Shown here one piece after another: positions 27,278-36,385 of a stretch of DNA of 64,000 bases (the stretch's first letter is position 1; each line of letters begins with the position of its first letter). The notes beneath the pieces are model-generated. The model did no database searches and was not told the DNA's origin. It was given only the letters and a program-made list of their open reading frames with translations. This stretch comes from Zhongshania aquatica (GTDB lineage: Bacteria; Pseudomonadota; Gammaproteobacteria; Pseudomonadales; Spongiibacteraceae): NCBI RefSeq assembly GCF_027257955.1, contig NZ_JANZNQ010000013.1, positions 1 to 64,000 of the forward strand, given 5' to 3'. Made by a program: the position numbers and the translations under genes.

Positions 27278-27757
27278 CTAGAACTGATCGTTATACGACT
27301 CCATCCGAGCAAAGACTTCTGTTGTTCCATCATTCTTCACAAGTATGACACTATATGGCGTAAACCGACCTCCCATTTCCATGCCAGGGCTGCCCACTGG
27401 CATACCGGGAACCGCCAATCCCGCAGCATCGGCCGGCGGATTAGCTAAGAAACTCGCTACGACACTCGCGGGAACATGACCCTCAAAGAAATAGCCATTT
27501 TCACTAACACCGGTATGGCAGGAGCTGAGATTTCGAGGTACGCCTAAAGCTACTTTTTTCTGATCTAAATCCCCAGGATGATAGACCTTAGTAGTAAAAC
27601 CATGCTCTTCAAGGTGATCAACCCACTTGCCACAGCAGCCGCATGACGGGCTTTTAAACACATCTAAGGCGCTAACCGCCGCCGGTATCGATTCCGCAAA
27701 TACTATGCCCGCTTTAAGCAGCACACAAAGCAGAAGAAAGTATCTAAACTTGATCAT
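27278..27757 (-). CDS. DUF411 exported metal-binding protein
   Basis: 159 residues: a signal peptide (about 1-22), then the DUF411 pattern FKSPSCGCCGKWVDHL (Cys pair region), DLDQKKVALGVPRNLSSCHTG and GHVPASVV, with Met/Gly-rich GMPVGSPGMEMGG near the C-terminus. These proteins are periplasmic and often sit with copper-handling genes; a metal-binding role is inferred. It converges with the pseudouridine synthase gene. No copper exporter is adjacent here. Confidence 0.88.
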   Translation of the reverse strand: MIKFRYFLLLCVLLKAGIVFAESIPAAVSALDVFKSPSCGCCGKWVDHLEEHGFTTKVYHPGDLDQKKVALGVPRNLSSCHTGVSENGYFFEGHVPASVVASFLANPPADAAGLAVPGMPVGSPGMEMGGRFTPYSVILVKNDGTTEVFARMESYNDQF

Positions 27758-27878
27758 CGTACCATCCTTAAATGTCTGTAAATATCACGAGAAATTTGAC
27801 TCCGCATTCTAGCAGGGATCGACGTTTACAGACGCTAGTTAGTCACGTCGAAATAAAGTCGGTGAACCCACATCCCAG

Positions 27879-28130
27879 TTACTTATGCTTATATTGCGTT
27901 GGACAGTAAGCTCTGCTCACCTCTGGGTTCCTTAGCTTCAAATGCTTTGTGGAACGCCCGCTTACTCTTTTCCGCCACGACTTAAAGCTTTGCGGCTTCA
28001 AGTGACTACGCATTACACTAACAACCATAGCCTCATTTAAGCCAAATTGAAGCTTAATAGCTTCGAATGGCGTCCTATCTTCCCACGCCATCTCTATCAC
28101 TCTAGATTCATCTTCATACGACAAACGCAT
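27879..28130 (-). CDS. TIGR03643 family small protein
   Basis: 83 residues beginning MRLSYEDESRVIEMAWEDRTPFE, a pattern I recognise from the TIGR03643/DUF2805 family, with a basic C-terminal half (RSHLKPQSFKSWRKRVSGRS). Function unknown; the helix-rich basic sequence hints at nucleic acid binding. It stands alone. Confidence 0.82.
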   Translation of the reverse strand: MRLSYEDESRVIEMAWEDRTPFEAIKLQFGLNEAMVVSVMRSHLKPQSFKSWRKRVSGRSTKHLKLRNPEVSRAYCPTQYKHK

Positions 28131-28381
28131 TGGTATACGCCCTAAAATACTTACAAACAGTCCACTGGGTCGATACGAAGATTCATGCGTAAAAGATGAC
28201 GTTGAGACAAAAAAATGAACGCCTTATTTCATCTTTGAAGGTTCATTAACCCGAAATCGTATAACAACAAAGTAGCAACGATATACCAGTATCACTCGAC
28301 CTCAATGCGAAGATAGCGGTAGCAGGCCATGGACCGAGAAAACCAGTATACTAACGCTCCACTCCAATCTGGCCAAAACGC

Positions 28382-29323
28382 TTGAACAACGCCCATAAAG
28401 CCGATCTGATACTTGTGATAGTAACTCTATTGGCGGCCGTCAGCTGGATGTTCTCGAAAGAGGCGGTAATGCAAATGCCGCCTCTATTATTTATGTCGGT
28501 ACGTTTTATTCTGGCGGGTTTGCTACTCGCTTGCGTCTCTTACAAAGCACTTGGCGAGCTAGCGCTATCTGGCTGGTTTCACGGCGCTCGGGTAGGCATG
28601 GTATTTGGCGTTGCGATGTGTTTTTGGGTTACGGGCTTAGCCAAAGCTAGCCATGTAGGTGAGGCCGCATTCTTAGCCAGCCTCGGAGTGGTGATGGTTC
28701 CCATCATTGCAAGACTTCTATTTAAAGAGGCGATCCCCCACAGTACGTGGCTCGCCTTGCCTGTCGCAGTCCTTGGGCTTGGCTTTCTGTCCTTTAGCGC
28801 ACCACTAGATCACGCGATGAAACTAGAAACTTCGCATATTCTTTTACTGACATCAGCCACTTTTTTCGCGTTGTATTTCAACCTGAATACCCGGGCCACC
28901 AATACCCAATCATCGATACTAGCAAATGGCGAGAGCATCAAAAAAGGCAACGTTCCTGTACTCGCCTTAACGACTATTGTTCTAGGAACCACCGGCGTAA
29001 TTACCGGCGCAGTATCAGCGATGCTTGAGCCTTGGTACCCCACATTCGTCAATCTCCAGCCCGAATTAGTTGGCTGGGTTTTACTATCCGCTACAATTGG
29101 CACGGCCCTGCGCTTCTTATGTCAAACCTATGCACAGAGCTTGACTGCGAACAGTCATGGCGTGGTAATCATGGTACTGGAACCGCTGTGGACAACGCTA
29201 ATCGCAATGGCGTGGTTTGGTGAAACCATGAACACAAATCAGTTGGTGGGTTGTTTCTTGATTTTACTGTCACTAATCGTCAATCGCTTCAGAACCATTA
29301 GTCAGCTTTTACGCCCGAAATAG
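28382..29323 (+). CDS. DMT superfamily (EamA) transporter
   Basis: 313 residues with ten predicted membrane helices in two EamA repeats (about 8-140 and 155-300). Typical signatures are the N-terminal VSWMFSKEAV segment and the C-terminal LEPLWTTLIAMAWFGE motif. Drug/metabolite exporter family; the substrate is unknown. The start is TTG at 28382 with no evident Shine-Dalgarno, so the true N-terminus is uncertain. Confidence 0.88.
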   Translation: MNNAHKADLILVIVTLLAAVSWMFSKEAVMQMPPLLFMSVRFILAGLLLACVSYKALGELALSGWFHGARVGMVFGVAMCFWVTGLAKASHVGEAAFLASLGVVMVPIIARLLFKEAIPHSTWLALPVAVLGLGFLSFSAPLDHAMKLETSHILLLTSATFFALYFNLNTRATNTQSSILANGESIKKGNVPVLALTTIVLGTTGVITGAVSAMLEPWYPTFVNLQPELVGWVLLSATIGTALRFLCQTYAQSLTANSHGVVIMVLEPLWTTLIAMAWFGETMNTNQLVGCFLILLSLIVNRFRTISQLLRPK

Positions 29324-29532
29324 ACCGCCACTAAAACAGGAATTAGTGACCAAGTATAGAAACGGAATTGTCTTGTTCCCTAGCATCCATTTTAGCGTTT
29401 AAATCAGTAAAGATAATTTACTCCCAGCCCTTCTTCCAATAAAAAATTCAAGCAACAGGCTGACGAAGATTCCCAAAAAGCCTACAGCACGGAACACCTT
29501 GCAACGCATTAATCTAGGGCTAGTTCATTGAA

Positions 29533-29875
29533 TCACTTTGACGTATGTTTTATCGCCTCCATAAAATCAAGATAATGCCTAACCACTCCGTCAGAGTCCT
29601 CCACCTGAGGATAATGACCAATATTTGCCAATACGCCGAAATAGCCCAACCGGCAGTTGAGCTATTTATAACGAGCGACCATATGAGCGCCCGACACTGG
29701 ATCAACCGCGCCATTAATCAGCGCTAAAGGAATAGTCGACTGCTGTAGTACAATTACCCAACGTTCGCGGTGTTCTTTACGATCTCGCATATAAGTAATT
29801 AAATTATGAAAAATATGTTTACCGTCGTTCTCATTAGTTAGTTGCCAAAATACCGCCAACTCCTCTTCCGCCCGT
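29533..29875 (-). pseudogene. C-terminal remnant of an alpha/beta hydrolase gene
   Basis: A frame running leftward from the 3' end of the carboxylesterase gene resembles the last third of a haloalkane-dehalogenase-like hydrolase: an ELAVFW helix region, a RERW segment, the acid-residue loop LINGAVDPVSG, then a TAG at 29662-29664, and in the same frame ANIGHYPQVED with the catalytic-His motif, ending at TGA 29533-29535. The N-terminal nucleophile half is missing; the fragment abuts the esterase gene directly. It looks like a truncated gene left by a recombination event. Confidence 0.6.
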
Positions 29876-30538
29876 TTAACCGCCGACCTTGAGCCACTCT
29901 TTAATACTGTTTCCAATATCGACTATTTCCTCACCACAGACTTCGTGCTGCATCGGATAACTACGATATTTAGGCTTAAAGCCCATACTTTGTAAAATTT
30001 GATTAGCGGTATGTCCCATAGTTTCTGGCACCATTGGGTCTTGAGTGCCATGAAAAATATGAATAGGTAGAGCCTTGTTCGCATCGGAGAGCGTCACTTC
30101 CTTAGCGGTTGCGAAATACGTAGACATCGTTAGCAAACCCGCCAAGGGTTTTGGATAAGAAAGCGCGGCGTGATACGCCACGGCACCGCCCTGGCTAAAA
30201 CCTGCTAATACGATACGACTGCTATCTATACCGGCATCCAATTCCCGTTGAATTAACTCTCCGACCGCCGCGGACGAAGCTTGTATCTGAACTAGGTCAA
30301 TCTCGCGCTCTATCGACATCGCAAGAATGTCATACCACCCCGGCATCACCATTCCGCCGTTAATGGTAATCGGTATTTCTGGCGCATGAGGGAATATAAA
30401 ACGAATACCATGATTGTCTGGCAGACCAAGATGAGGAACCACAGGCACAAAATCATGGCCACTGGCACCCAAGCCGTGCAGCCAAATCACAGCGGCATCT
30501 GGCGCGCCTTTGGGCTCTAATATTTCACATTTGAGCAA
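29876..30538 (-). CDS. Carboxylesterase / lysophospholipase-like alpha/beta hydrolase
   Basis: 220 residues of the acyl-protein-thioesterase/carboxylesterase II type. Seen: WLHGLGASGHDF (oxyanion region), the nucleophile Ser in GFSQGGAVAYHAA (about 116), Asp in GTQDPMVP (about 168) and His in MQHEVCGEE (about 199). It hydrolyses short- to medium-chain esters in the cytosol. The start is TTG at 30538 with GGAG eight bases upstream. A mobile cassette begins 85 bases upstream of the start, and its 3' end directly joins a hydrolase remnant. Confidence 0.92.
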   Translation of the reverse strand: MLKCEILEPKGAPDAAVIWLHGLGASGHDFVPVVPHLGLPDNHGIRFIFPHAPEIPITINGGMVMPGWYDILAMSIEREIDLVQIQASSAAVGELIQRELDAGIDSSRIVLAGFSQGGAVAYHAALSYPKPLAGLLTMSTYFATAKEVTLSDANKALPIHIFHGTQDPMVPETMGHTANQILQSMGFKPKYRSYPMQHEVCGEEIVDIGNSIKEWLKVGG

Positions 30539-30623
30539 GGCTTTAACTCCTTAGCGATTATAAATTGAGGGCACAATATCATGTTCTGTCATCCCCAGTC
30601 TTTCGTCGAATATGCTGGCCATA

Positions 30624-30641
30624 TGTCGATTCACCCATAAA
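30624..30641 (+). repeat. Left terminal inverted repeat
   Basis: TGTCGATTCACCCATAAA, differing at one base from the reverse complement of 36368-36385. Preceded by CATA. Confidence 0.65.
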
Positions 30642-30648
30642 ATGTCCG

Positions 30649-30670
30649 TTTTGGCCAGCTTATGGTAAAA
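30649..30670 (+). repeat. Internal end repeat, left side
   Basis: TTTTGGCCA followed by GCTTATGG and TAAAA; related copies are at 36271-36293 and 36334-36355 near the right end. Subterminal repeats of this kind are expected transposase-binding sites. Confidence 0.5.
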
Positions 30671-30787
30671 AGCAATATTGCCATGCGCAAGTAGGGTCGG
30701 TAGTTGGTAATAAGCGGAAATTCGATTTATATTTACTACAAATACTCATCTATCCTTTTTAAACCACCTAATGATTAGTAAGTTAAA

Positions 30788-33700
30788 CTATGCAAGTAAC
30801 GCCTCTAGCTCTGTGACCCCATGATTAAGAAACCAATCCTGAACTGACAACACTCTATCGATAAAATCATCATCATCTGATAAATCGGCTTCTTGAAGAA
30901 GTAACTTTAGCGTCGTGAGCAGCGCATCAGGGCGGTGAAAATAAATGTGGCTAGGTAGGTCAGATAAACGCTCTACCAAATCTTCCAATACTTCTAGGAT
31001 GCTAATGGGCTCAGACGCAACGTTTTTTTCTAACCAATTAAATGTGCTGTCGATTTCTCGAACATGCTCTATCGGCGCTTTAGCAATGAACAACTTGATC
31101 AAAGAAAAAGGCACAAATCTTATTTGGTCCTGATTATCCAGAGAACGTTCAAATTCAGTAAAAACTGATTTTGATGTATCAGTTTGCATCAAACGAGATA
31201 AACCCTCTATACAAACTGACGAGCTTTTGGTGCAGTTTAGATTTGCAACGAATACCTGCCCGATGCCTTCCACAACGGCCTCATTACGTTCATGAACGCC
31301 TTCCCAGAGCTCATCTTCATCCATATGACCTGATAGAAAAGAGAGTGTAGCCAAGCGTCCCCAAGCAGCAGAGCTTTTCTCATCATCAACCGTCTTAAGA
31401 AGCTCTATATAAGGTTTAACGCTGTCAAAGTGGGAGTGATATTGATAATACAGAGTTCTCTCCAAGTGCTTTATTAATCTCGGTTTTGCACTTGTAACCA
31501 GCAGGTTAACTAATCTCCAGCCTAGATCAGCCTCTTTACTATGAAAATAAGGAAACCTTCGGAGAAAAGTTGCACGCACTACGATTGAAGGATCTTTTGC
31601 ATAGCGGATAAGTAACTGCTGTAGCTCGTCCGTTACTGGTTTTCCCCTATCCAGGCGGTCGTTGCATATCATCAATAAGGTTTCAGCGGCAGTTCCACGA
31701 ACAGAGTTAATTCCGGCATTAATAAGGCTATGTGCCTCTTCATCCTTTTCAGGTTCCGGGCTTGGGTGCAAACCTAGCCGCCATAATTGGAAATAAATCC
31801 TTTCAAGTGATTGATCGTCATCTAAAACTGTACCGCAAGCTTCGATAGCTCTGGAGGAAGTATATCCACGGTAGTCATCGCCACAGTACTGCTCAACTAA
31901 ATCCAGTACAGTTTTCGCAAGCATGTTTCCCTCAGGTAAAGGGTCAATAGCTTTCCAGTTTGAATTACTGAGATTTCCAAAGCGACACCTTAAATGAGAT
32001 GCTAGACCATCAATAATTGAATAAATGTAACTGGTAGATAAAGAGGAACGATCAATCATTGGAATTAGCGGAACAAAATGCATTGGCACCCACGATGCTG
32101 CGGTGCTTAAAGCGCCATTCAAGCTCTCTCGTCCACCGACAAGGCCCTCTGAAAGCCTGACACCCCATCCATCATATTCATTATAATGACGAAATAGTTT
32201 AATCAGCGTTATATGGTTTAATTCGATTAATTTTTCTGAAGATACTGGAGACCGCACCATTCCGCCGCTGGCACCGATTGATGGTTCAGGAAGAATAGCG
32301 CCATACGCCTTTTCACATTTTCCAAAGAAATCATTCAGTTCAGGCAGTCTGTATATGGCGGGCACCCACGCTAAGTGTTGATATATATTCCGCTCTATCC
32401 AGTCATATCCATCCTCTAGATCATCATACAATCCTATAAGTAATCGTTGATGTTGCTCCTGTGCTGTGTGAGATATATAGGGGTAAGCCCTTGACGCCAG
32501 CATTCCTAATTCATATTCCATATGGCCATAGCGCAAAAGCTCACTGTCTATAAGCTGGCCTTCTATTCCTTCAATATGGTCTGGGATATTAAATAAATAT
32601 GTTTCGCATAATAAATAACGTACACCTAACTCTCGACTTACTCGCAAGCGAGTTTCAAATTCTTTCCAACGAGGGTCATTGCTCTGCGCCCTAATTTTCA
32701 TTGCTGATTCAACGGCATCTAAAAATTCGTGAATTGAATCGTGCGGCAGCATATCGTAGTTTGTATGACGCTGATTGTAGGATGTTGCATCTAACAGGTT
32801 GGACTCGAACGGATAATGATCGTCCTCGGGTACAAATCCCTGAGAAAATTGCAGTATATACTCCATTGCACAACCAAATAGAATATCTGACTGTTTTAGT
32901 CGGTTCTCTAAATATCCTTCATTCAAAAGATCGTGCCGTTGGCAGTTGAGCTTTAACTCCCGACCACGACGAATTTCAGCAATGGGTTCCGCATCACGGA
33001 TAATGTATCGCCACAATAACTCGTCACCATCCCCCGTCGCGTCAACATACTGGCAGATCGCGCGACCAACATCATCTCGTTCACCCTCATTGGCAGATAA
33101 AAGTTTCTCTAAAAGTAGGCCAACTCCGGGAGCATCCCACTTTTTTAGCTTTCTGATATCTGATGATATAGACCAAACTAAATTATCAATTGGTAACCAC
33201 CGCTCATCAAGAGCACGATTCCAAATCGCAATTATCCATTCCTCATAACCATCCAAAAACTGTGAAAAATAGCGTAGAACAACACCAACGCTATCCCCTA
33301 AAGAGGATATATTAGCCGTCGACAACCAGTGATTATGTAGCAATAAAAACCAATCCCTTCCATTAGCCCTGTCGAGAAACCGGCTAAATATAGTTGGTAG
33401 TTTTGACGACAACACCGATATGATCGCAAGGTCATCCTCTCTTGCGGCCATTTCTGCCAAAGTCTCAATAGCCAACCTCTTTAAGTGCATTGAAATATTG
33501 TCGTCTAATAAAAATTGACGCAGTTGTTTTGTAAATTGGTCTGGCTGATTTGATCTAAGTGTTAGGATAAATGCTCTAACAGCGGGCCTAATAAAGGGCA
33601 GCTGAGGCTGTGAGGTGACAAACCGTTTCAAGTCCACACCATTTACCTGAGCCTGTCGGATACGAAGTGCATCAGCCAGCGTCTGATGACTGAACATCAA

Positions 33701-35311
33701 TTGATGAGGGCTAACCTCAGCAATCACTTCTTGGCTTAGTAAGCGCTGTAATTGTTGAGGGTTGACGCCCAGTAGGTTTCTTGGGAATTTATAACTGCGT
33801 TGTGCCAGCAAGCCAACAGCAATATTTTGAAGTGCCTCCACAACTTCAGCGCCTAGGTATTCGTCGTTCTCTATTAGCTCCCGAATGTATAGTTCGTAAA
33901 GGTCGTGCTCTTCAATGTCTGGCAGCCTCATTCCTCTCTGGATTAGCACATAAAACAGGCGCACATTCTGTGGAATCAGTAATAAGCCCTTCAACGTAGC
34001 ACTTATTTCATCGGGGTTAACTCCCCACTCAATTAACAGTGGTGCAATATCATCATTGAACGATAGAGGTTCAACCGTCACCGTTTCAGCCCATGACGCC
34101 TCACGTAACAAAGGGTCATATTGCGCATCAAAAGAACGACTAGCCGCAATCAATGTGATATTTGGAACAACGGAGAGACTTGCAATCAAACCAAGAAAAC
34201 ACCGGAGGCTTTTGTGGCTCCGCCCAACTGCTAGTACATCCAGTGAATCAATAATAACAACAAGACGGCACTTTCCTGCCAGATGTGCGCTCTGAGCAAT
34301 AAAGTTTGGCGGCAACCCAGACTCCACCAAGTCATTAAGTGAATCAATTGATGCGAAAAGATCACCTTTTATAAATAAGGTAGCAATATCAGTTTGGGCA
34401 TCCAAATATTCCATTAAATCCAACAAAATACATGTTTTTCCTCCACCGGCTATATCCTCTAATAACACCGAAGATACGCCTCTATGAACTGCGTCCGTTA
34501 ATAACTCAAGCTCAGATCGAATTATCTTAGCTCCACCAATGGTTCGGACCCACTGGCGTCCCTGTAATGAAAATTCTCGAAATGCCTCTATAACTACCTT
34601 TTCATTAAAACCAAGAACATGATAAATACCATGCCTTTCAAGCATACCAATAACAACTTGACGGTCTATCACAAATTGAGGGTCGCCTAATTTGCTATGC
34701 TGGCGATCAACATAATTATAAATAAGTTTAAGTGCAGTCTCTGACTGAGAAAAATTTGCATGTAGCAATCCAAGGCTAAGCCTTTGCCAGCCCTCAGAAG
34801 AATGGTGGTCTCCAATACCTATGCGTTTCACTAATGCAAATGCATTCGCCTGGTCGTTCTCCCACAATGTGGCGAGGTCACTCAAAGTATCCTTCTGCCT
34901 CTGCGGAGCTACTCTAAGAAAAGACTGGTAATCGGGATAAAGATTAGCTTCCTCGATGAGGCGCTGTAGTAAGTTAAATGGCGTTCGCGAATAAAAATGA
35001 AAGTCGCAATCAGCCTCCACAAGAAGTTGGTCTCTTGCAGAAATCAGCTCCTTCTTTAAAACAGTGTCCGTAAGTTTCCAGTATTGGTGATCAGTCTGAT
35101 TGACTTTGGCCTGGAGGAAGCGTTTATTACCATTGCTGAATAAAATGACGATATCATCACCATAAATGAGGTAATCCTCGTCAGGTAACGCGACTGCATC
35201 GACTTGAATGCCAGCAATATTCTCATCCATTAGCATCTCAACAACCCAATAAAGCGCTACGGACCGCTGATATGTATCCCCTCTATTTGAACGTATTCCC
35301 GCAAGACTCAT
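30788..35311 (-). CDS. Nuclease-STAND NTPase-repeat protein, probable Avs-like anti-phage effector
   Basis: 1507 residues. Residues 1 to about 150 resemble a Cap4/DUF4297-type PD-(D/E)xK nuclease: GDTYQRSVALYWV, an acidic pair in YGDDIV (D52/D53) and FLQAK with Q67-x-K69. A P-loop NTPase follows (about 250-560): Walker A DIAGGGKT (about 286-293), Walker B VVIIDSLD (D355, D358) and an arginine in LIAASR (392). The rest, about 560-1507, is helical and repeat-like, as in sensor arms of STAND proteins. This order (nuclease, STAND ATPase, repeat sensor) is that of AVAST/Avs phage-sensing proteins such as Avs2; homology at that level is my judgement by eye. It is the main cargo of the cassette and lies downstream of the RDD gene on the same strand. 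Confidence 0.75.
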   Translation of the reverse strand: MSLAGIRSNRGDTYQRSVALYWVVEMLMDENIAGIQVDAVALPDEDYLIYGDDIVILFSNGNKRFLQAKVNQTDHQYWKLTDTVLKKELISARDQLLVEADCDFHFYSRTPFNLLQRLIEEANLYPDYQSFLRVAPQRQKDTLSDLATLWENDQANAFALVKRIGIGDHHSSEGWQRLSLGLLHANFSQSETALKLIYNYVDRQHSKLGDPQFVIDRQVVIGMLERHGIYHVLGFNEKVVIEAFREFSLQGRQWVRTIGGAKIIRSELELLTDAVHRGVSSVLLEDIAGGGKTCILLDLMEYLDAQTDIATLFIKGDLFASIDSLNDLVESGLPPNFIAQSAHLAGKCRLVVIIDSLDVLAVGRSHKSLRCFLGLIASLSVVPNITLIAASRSFDAQYDPLLREASWAETVTVEPLSFNDDIAPLLIEWGVNPDEISATLKGLLLIPQNVRLFYVLIQRGMRLPDIEEHDLYELYIRELIENDEYLGAEVVEALQNIAVGLLAQRSYKFPRNLLGVNPQQLQRLLSQEVIAEVSPHQLMFSHQTLADALRIRQAQVNGVDLKRFVTSQPQLPFIRPAVRAFILTLRSNQPDQFTKQLRQFLLDDNISMHLKRLAIETLAEMAAREDDLAIISVLSSKLPTIFSRFLDRANGRDWFLLLHNHWLSTANISSLGDSVGVVLRYFSQFLDGYEEWIIAIWNRALDERWLPIDNLVWSISSDIRKLKKWDAPGVGLLLEKLLSANEGERDDVGRAICQYVDATGDGDELLWRYIIRDAEPIAEIRRGRELKLNCQRHDLLNEGYLENRLKQSDILFGCAMEYILQFSQGFVPEDDHYPFESNLLDATSYNQRHTNYDMLPHDSIHEFLDAVESAMKIRAQSNDPRWKEFETRLRVSRELGVRYLLCETYLFNIPDHIEGIEGQLIDSELLRYGHMEYELGMLASRAYPYISHTAQEQHQRLLIGLYDDLEDGYDWIERNIYQHLAWVPAIYRLPELNDFFGKCEKAYGAILPEPSIGASGGMVRSPVSSEKLIELNHITLIKLFRHYNEYDGWGVRLSEGLVGGRESLNGALSTAASWVPMHFVPLIPMIDRSSLSTSYIYSIIDGLASHLRCRFGNLSNSNWKAIDPLPEGNMLAKTVLDLVEQYCGDDYRGYTSSRAIEACGTVLDDDQSLERIYFQLWRLGLHPSPEPEKDEEAHSLINAGINSVRGTAAETLLMICNDRLDRGKPVTDELQQLLIRYAKDPSIVVRATFLRRFPYFHSKEADLGWRLVNLLVTSAKPRLIKHLERTLYYQYHSHFDSVKPYIELLKTVDDEKSSAAWGRLATLSFLSGHMDEDELWEGVHERNEAVVEGIGQVFVANLNCTKSSSVCIEGLSRLMQTDTSKSVFTEFERSLDNQDQIRFVPFSLIKLFIAKAPIEHVREIDSTFNWLEKNVASEPISILEVLEDLVERLSDLPSHIYFHRPDALLTTLKLLLQEADLSDDDDFIDRVLSVQDWFLNHGVTELEALLA

Positions 35312-35337
35312 ACCTTTAAATTAACCTCCATGGTTTA

Positions 35338-35526
35338 ATGGTGGAGCTATTATTCAGGCACAGCAATTTTATGTTTGTAATTTTCAAGACGTCACTAGTA
35401 CGAAGAATTTTTATGTCCGCTTTGGGTCGATACCAGTCTAGCGCAGAACTCAAACGTATGACGGCTTTTGTGACGACACTGTCATATTACTTGCCTAAAG
35501 CCATATTTTCTGAGCCAGAAAGGTAA
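35338..35526 (+). pseudogene. Possible transposase remnant (IS91-like)
   Basis: A 62-codon frame in the gap between the NTPase and RDD genes. Its central segment RRIFMSAL and its end YYLPKAIFSEPE loosely recall the part of IS91-type transposases around the conserved VVYAKxPF motif. It ends abruptly and lacks catalytic residues. It could equally be chance. Confidence 0.25.
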
Positions 35527-35563
35527 TCCCCAAATAAATTGCTTCTTTGAACAAGGCCACTGA

Positions 35564-36079
35564 TTAAATTCGATATACGATAGTCTTACCTATGAAATCA
35601 TGAAGCGCTCGACACTGGTAACTTGAGAAAAATGTCATTATATCGATGACAACCCATAAAGTTGCCCCCCAGTCGAACCACCGAGCGATTGGAATAAGCT
35701 CAGACGCATTATGGGGAGTTGCACCCGAGTAAATTGCGCTCGCCGATAACAAAGCAATCACTACTGAGAAGCCCAGCGGAACGATTTCTCTTAGCAAAGC
35801 TTGACGATAATTCATGGAGCCTCCATGTATTGACCTTGCTTTCACCTTCAGAAGCATTTTCCCTAGTGTTTGGCCATACTTACCATGCATCACTATCCTA
35901 TAAAGACTGTAACTAACCGCACCGAATAAAAAATACACCCCAAAAACTAGATTTTTAGAATTATTGCCTTCGTAGATAAAGTCCTCAAGAAACATTAACG
36001 GAAAGAACAATAATCCATCAACTAACAACGCCCAAAAACGCGGCCAAAAAGTATCATATTGATGATCCGTCGATGTCAT
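35564..36079 (-). CDS. RDD family membrane protein
   Basis: 171 residues from ATG 36077-36079 (AAGGCG about nine bases upstream; a TTG at 36118 would add 13). It has the RDD pattern: FWPRFWALLVDGLLFFP at the N-terminus, with Arg and Asp placed in the first helix, a YGQTLGKMLLKVK segment after helix 2 and ALHDFIGKTIVYRI at the end. Three or four membrane helices. The function is unknown; RDD proteins are proposed ion transporters. It lies upstream of the NTPase gene on the same strand inside the cassette, so it may be an accessory part of the same defence unit. Confidence 0.85.
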   Translation of the reverse strand: MTSTDHQYDTFWPRFWALLVDGLLFFPLMFLEDFIYEGNNSKNLVFGVYFLFGAVSYSLYRIVMHGKYGQTLGKMLLKVKARSIHGGSMNYRQALLREIVPLGFSVVIALLSASAIYSGATPHNASELIPIARWFDWGATLWVVIDIMTFFSSYQCRALHDFIGKTIVYRI

Positions 36080-36118
36080 ATATTTTAACGCCTTATTTGA
36101 TATACAGACTAAAGACAA

Positions 36119-36247
36119 CTAATTATAAGCTTCTTGACCGTCTTTCCCCGCTAGTACTCGTACCATAGCAATTGGATTGGATAATACGCGGGTGTATGCA
36201 GCCAAGGTATTAGCCTGCCCAGACTTTTTACGTCCGCTAATGTGACG
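36119..36247 (-). other. Short coding-like remnant inside the cassette
   Basis: Just upstream of the RDD gene, a 42-codon open frame between TAA (36248-36250) and TAG (36119-36121) has protein-like composition (GQANTLAAYTRVLSNPIAMV) but no start codon context. It may be the tail of a gene lost when the cassette formed. The rest of 36080-36627 holds the right-end repeats and no gene. Confidence 0.25.
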
Positions 36248-36270
36248 TTACGACCACAATATGGGTGAAC

Positions 36271-36355
36271 TCGCGGCCATGTTATGGGTAAAACCCCGAT
36301 TGGAACTTAAAGTTATACCGCCAAGAGCGCTCCTTTTGGCCATCTTGTGGCTCAA
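36271..36355 (+). repeat. Internal end repeats, right side (two copies)
   Basis: Copy one, 36271-36293, has GGCCATGTTATGGGTAAAA; copy two, 36334-36355, has TTTTGGCCATCTTGTGG. An extra ATGGGTGAA, the core of the terminal repeat, lies at 36261-36269. They match the subterminal repeat at 30649-30670. Confidence 0.5.
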
Positions 36356-36367
36356 TTTCCCTGCTAG

Positions 36368-36385
36368 TTTATGGGTGAATCAACA
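36368..36385 (-). repeat. Right terminal inverted repeat
   Basis: TTTATGGGTGAATCAACA on the plus strand, the inverse of the left end with one mismatch. Followed directly by CATA (36386-36389). Confidence 0.65.

Larger units (their letters stand above)
30624..36385. mobile_element. Transposase-less cassette with IS21-like ends carrying an Avs-like gene
   Basis: Two imperfect 18-base inverted repeats (30624-30641 and 36368-36385) match at 17 of 18 positions; the element begins TG and ends CA. It is flanked by a direct CATA (30620-30623 and 36386-36389), a possible 4-base target duplication. Inside both ends are further copies of a TTTTGGCCA-TTATGG-AAA motif, the multiple-repeat end structure known for IS21-family elements. 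The 5762 bp between hold the 1507-residue NTPase gene, an RDD membrane protein gene and small decayed frames, but no istA/istB-type transposase. It would need a transposase in trans. Confidence 0.6.

Noticed and set aside
30614-30658. GCTGGCC and GGCCAGC flanking the left end of the cassette
   Set aside because: The first copy is outside the inverted repeat and has no counterpart at the right end; probably chance.
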